64,000 nt of DNA from Sipunculus nudus (lineage: Eukaryota; Annelida; Sipuncula; Golfingiida; Sipunculidae), in NCBI GenBank assembly GCA_026874595.1, contig CM049306.1, positions 84,162,142-84,226,141 on the forward strand, read 5' to 3'. The number at the start of each line of letters is the position of its first letter. The stretch's first letter is position 1. The translations under genes were made by a program, and so were the position numbers. Positions 50,501-56,500 of the stretch are shown here, piece after piece. A model generated the notes under the pieces. The model saw only the letters and a program-made list of their open reading frames with translations, ran no database searches and was not told the DNA's origin.

Positions 50501-53500
50501 AATTATAAAAAAAAAAACACCAGGAAGTTAACCATTTCACATTTTCTGTACAAATGTGGAAAGCCTTACCTTTGTCATGATAGAGATGACATACTTCTTC
50601 TGTCTTGTTATCACAGCACGTCTACAGATATAACAAATAGAACAAAGGCTAAACTAGATACTGGACATCAAACACTTCCAGTTACATTAATCTGCAGGGA
50701 TCTCATCCTTCTTTTCCACAAGATGTAGAACTGTTTTGTAAATAAGCCATATAATTCACTGAGCTACAGATACCTGTCCATGACATATAAGAACGTGTCC
50801 TGACCCCCCCCCCCCCCACAACAGGTACTAAAATCATTTAGAAGCCTGGGCTGTGACAAAGTATTCACAGGGCAGCTTGCTGATTGACTAGTTAATAAGG
50901 AGGCCTGAACTTGTGAATGTGAAATTACTTCTTTAACAGTTAAATTTTATACATATTCACTAAATTCTAAGTAATCTGCAGTAGCTACACAATGAATAGA
51001 TAAATGTAAACAAAAATGTATTAATCCATTAAAATGATGAGCACTTCCTATGCAAAAATGCTCTCCTAGTTGTTAGGAAGCTGTTAGTTTACTGCTAGTG
51101 CATGGCTAGTTACCCGTGAGCTAGCCATTAGGTAACTGTTAATATTTCACTTGAGAACTTCAGTTGGCAGCCTAAAGCTCAAGTTAGCATTGCTTAGCAG
51201 TTACTTAGCAAATGAAGTGGAACTCTAAGTAACTGGTTAGCAGCTTAAATGAGATCTAGCCACTACCTGAGACTTAGGAATGGTTCCCAGCCTTACTTGG
51301 TTGATAGCAGTTACTTCACACTGTCTTAGTGACTGGTTTACACTTACAGCTATACGAGGTTGCTTGCTTCTACTTGAGATTCAGTAAGCAAATTTTTTAA
51401 AGCCTTACTGGGAGGTTAGCAACTACCTGAATCCTAGGAGATAGTTATTTCCGGTCTTGCATATTCGATTACTACGGCAAATACAAGTTGCAGCATTCAA
51501 GATTTTGGCCAGAAACAGGCTGCGTATTATACACAGGGTTATGTGTTTTTCCTCAGAAATTGTTGCTCTAAATAGGGGTGTGGATTATCAATGGTAGCGG
51601 ATTATCCACGGGGGAAAACGGTACATATAGGTACCCCGAAGGGGTGTCGCAGCAAATTAACAAAGCTGAATGACTTTGGTACCTCCGTCATTCAGCCTCA
51701 ACTTCCCTGTTTATGTAGCTCCATAGGGTGGCTGACATGGTGTCAGTGGGCTGGCTGGCATCAGTGGACATGTCAGTTTGACCCTGTGATTTTAAGCAGC
51801 TACTACAGGTGGCAATAGTGCATGTGTTATACAAAATGGTCATTTACCTGTGCGCAATGACAGCTCTGTTGTTGATAAAATCCATTTATTAATAGTCCAG
51901 TATGTGGCGCAATATGGCTCAGACTGGTTACATTAGAGGTTAAGAGTGTAATATAGTGAAGCTTAATAAACCTCTAATTTAATTGGAGTATGCTGCAGCA
52001 AGCGTGGACAAATGCCGAGACACTGATACAGGTGATATTTCATCAAGTGATTTTATAAACAGAAAGAGTAGTATTAAATTTAATTATATGTTATTTTAAA
52101 CAAAAACAAAGTCTTTACCATAACATATAATCCATGTTTTATTTGAATAACTGATATATATCAATTTAATAGCAAAAAAAAAAAAAAACAGGCTTGGTAT
52201 CTATGGCCAGTTACTAGTCATTAATAAGTAACAACTGCCATATTTTTAATTTAAATTTGTTATCTTGTCAAATTTGGTTGTGCAAAAGGTGACATATTGT
52301 ATTAGTATATTAAGCTTTATTGTGTTAATATCACTGCATTATTATACACATGATGCAATGTATACAAATTCAAGTTTTATTGCTAAATCAATTTTGTTTT
52401 GATTGTTGGTTTCTTTAGAGTTCATTATTTTATTAATTAGTTGAACTAAATATATAAAGAAAAAAAAAGTTCTTTGAATTTTGACTTGTTTAAAAGGTCT
52501 TGTTTTAGGGATTCATCACGGTCAGTCAAAAGGAATGATAATTATGCAGTAAGAAGGAGGTCAGACTTGAACATAAACTGTAACATGATAAATATTAGCG
52601 ACAATAAGATCAATAATTTTGAGATCAGCTTTGTTAATGATGATTAATATTGTATTAAGAACTGTAACATCATAATATTATCTACCTCAAATAAATAAAT
52701 CTTTATTACAAATTTCATCATTTTAATTTATTCAAATGTTAATACAGCAAAATGATAATAATCATTTTAGTATTATAGTCGACTGCCTACAATACAGCCT
52801 ATTGGTATACAAGTTTGCCCAAAGCCCATTTATGAGTCATCCTATTATTTATTTGTTCATTATAGAGAGAAATTAAATCTCTTTCTGCAAATATTTTCTG
52901 GTTAACAATAATAGAATGTACTTAATGAACCTAAGTTATAAAGTAGCTGCTAAGTTGCAGTCAAGCTTTGCAGCAGCTTTTCAACTTTGCAATAACTTAG
53001 CAACTTGGCAATAACTTCACAACCTAGAAATTACTTCACAAGTTTATTCTCCTTTATATCCTCATTATACGATGTACCTCAAGTTGTTCAAGGAGATTCA
53101 TGAATATTCATTACTTAGTAGTTTTGGATTTGCATGTGAAAATCTCAACCAGTTGCTAGCTAGCTGTTAACTAACCACCCCTTACACTGATTGATGCTGG
53201 GGGCAAATACGTCAACATCACAAGTATATGATGATTTTCAGGATAATTAACCCTAGTCACTGTTAATGATGAGTAGCAATTCTGAAGAGTGATTATTAAA
53301 CCTGAGTTGATTTTAATACAACTGCTTTATAATATTCAATTATCTATAGAAAAAGGTTATATTTTTATTTGTCTTTTGAAATCTTGTTTCAAATATGAGT
53401 GTTATTTAATTGCCAAGTGTTGCTCTGGCAAATATTGTTTTAAACTTTTTTTCAACTAGAATACAGGTAGTCGACAAGCGACTACGTATATCCGCTGAAA

Positions 53501-56500
53501 TCAGAGTAGGACAGGTGAAGTGAGGCATGGATTGAGTGGCTCGGGGAAATAAACAGGATATTTTGCATATAAGCATGGATGACATGAAACCAGGGTAGGA
53601 CAGGTGAAGTGAGGCATGGATTGAAGGGCGAGGGGAAAAAGAGAGAGGTATGTTGCATATAAGCATGGACGTCTGCAGCAGAAATGTGTATGAAGGTGGT
53701 GCCACCTGCAAAAAATCGAGAAAGTTATCCAACTTGTATACAATTGCAAAATTTAGGGCAGATAAGTCAAACCACTGCCGAGATAAGAGTGATTTTATCC
53801 CATGGCAGACAAACAGATGGACACTGTGCAAAAATGGTTGCAGGTGGCGTCACTAGTTTTACGTATGAAAGAGAGCTATGTAAGATCTATATACATGCAA
53901 AATTTTGGCCCAATTGGTCAGACGGTTCTTGAGATATTAGCTTGGATGTCTGCAGCCTGAAGTGAAAGTAGGTGGCACCACCTGCCACAAAATCAAAAAA
54001 ACTATCAAAGATGTATATACATGCAAAATTTTAGGCAGATAAGTCAAACCACTGCCAAGATATGAGTGATTTTGTCCCACGGCAGACAAACAGACAGACG
54101 CTGTGCAAAAATGGTTGCAGGTGACGCCACCAGTTTTACGTATGATAATGAGCTATGTGAGATCTATACACATTTGAAATTTTGGCCCAATCGATCAGAC
54201 AGTTCCCGAGATAATAGCTTGGATTTCTGCAGCGTAAACATGAATAGAGGTGGAGCCGCCTGTCATAAAATCCAGAAAGCTATCCAGGATGAATATACAT
54301 GCAAAATTTCAGGTGGATATAAGTCCATTCACTGCAGTGATATGAGTGATTTTATCCCAAGGCAGATGAACAGATGGACACTTTTCAAAAATGGTTGCAG
54401 GTAGTGCCACCATTTTTTATGTATGTTATAAAGCTATCCAAGGGCTGCATTTGTGCAAAATTTTTTTTCCTGATTGGTCAAACATTCCAAAGTTATGTGG
54501 ACCCGTTAATGGTGTACAGTTTCGGAAAAATCTGTCCAGTGGTCTCAGAGTTCTATTCCGGAAACGAACATGGCAGCAGCGTCGGAACCCGGTCAAAAAC
54601 ATAGTACAGTGAAGCCCGCTTATTGTCATATTGGTGGTGCATGCATAAATTATGATAATAACTGGGATGTGACATTATCCGGGCTTCAACATTGACATAC
54701 TTTTGAGTCCTAGAAGAAGCGTTATGTCTCGTATGATATTTAATAAATCGTCAATAAACGGGAAACGAGAACGTTTATGAATATTTTTATTGCACAACGG
54801 CATATCAAATTACGTTTTTGCACACCTGAAAAATCATTTTCTGTAAGTTTAATGCCGCATGCCGCAAAAACTGACAAAAATCTGACTTGCAAACAGAAAG
54901 AGACGTAGCGCCTGGGTCATGAGGTAAAATTTCTGGAAATATGCGGCACAGTTATAACGTTATTTGTAACAAAATATTTTTTACTAAATAATTCTTTGCC
55001 CGACTATTGCGCCTTATTTTCCGGATATCTTATTAATGACTCAAACTTCCATGATCGTCTTGACTGTTCAGGGAGCCGACATCGTCCTGCCATTGCCAAC
55101 TTTCTGAAGTTTCACTGCCATTGAGGTTTTTGATCGGTTATCTCCTCCAGTGCTCACAAATCCTCCAGCTTTTCGTTGACCCTTAAAGGGGATTTCCAGT
55201 CGTAAGCAACGTTTAGATCAGGTGCTTTATATCATCTGGGCGAAATGTCACTGTAGTTTAAACCACGGCCTTTCAAAGGCCAGGTGTTAATTATGTATGA
55301 TATGTGATTGTAAACACCGTCCTTGTAAATGTACGAAGAAAAGCAATGATCTGCATTACCGTGGTATCTTAAGATGTTAATTAGCTAAGTGACCAGGAGT
55401 GACCCGCATGCATCACTGCACTTAACTGCCGCACACAGGTGGTAGATGTGATTGTTTGACACGCCTGACCGATAACAGGCTCTTGGCCTCTTTGATCACC
55501 GTGTAGGCGTTTGATGTGATATTAACTGCGAACAGGTATCACTGTCAAGGGTTCCACACATGACAATAAACGGGATTATGACAATATTCCATGATATTAA
55601 ACGGTCAGATTTACCATTGTTTATAGAAAATGGTTTGGGATTTCAGATTTATGTGACAATAAGCGGGATTTTCTATTAACCGATATGACACAAAGTGGGC
55701 TTGACTGTATCAGCAAAACTTAGTTTTGGCGGAAACAATAAATTAATAATTTTGACTTTCAATATAAAAAACTTTTGAGGTACCCAAATCTGTAACTACG
55801 TGTCCTTCATGCCCCAAGCAGGGCCTGAAAGAGAATTTTGTAAACAAGCAATAACTCAGACTTAACTGAAAAAGAAAGAGCATCCAATTTTGGTAACTTT
55901 TACTTTCAAACTGCTGTACTAGCCTTTTTTATCAAAATGTGCACTAGCCTTTATTGAAAGGGCGGGTATGTAACAATCAAAATAAACAATTGCATGAAAA
56001 ATTCAATTAATTGAAATGCAAGCCCTTGATTAAATTGTAATTAATCATTAAACTCTGAATTGAATCATTTTATTTTTGCATACATTTACCATCAGAAAGT
56101 CTTCTGTGAGTTCTCAAATTTGACAGGGCAGTTTGCAATGTCAAAGCTCTTTATCATGAATGTGGCCTACAGTTTACACATGAAACCTGTGACCTGCCCA
56201 TGTATACATTAATGTCTGTTGACTGTCTCCACATTATTTTACAAAGTTTCTAGGTGCATTGAAAATAGAATATTATACAATTCATTTAATTTTTACATAC
56301 CTGCCAGAATAAGAAAAATTTGAAAAATAAAACAGTTAATTATACATGTATGCAGTTTGAGTGATCTTACTTTCAGCTGCTGACTATGTGTGTTTTATAT
56401 TTTCAGTCAATTTTGGAATTATTATGAAAAAAGGACTTCTCAACTTACTACAGGCAACACTTATTCAGCATTATTTATATAATGCTATTACTACACAACA

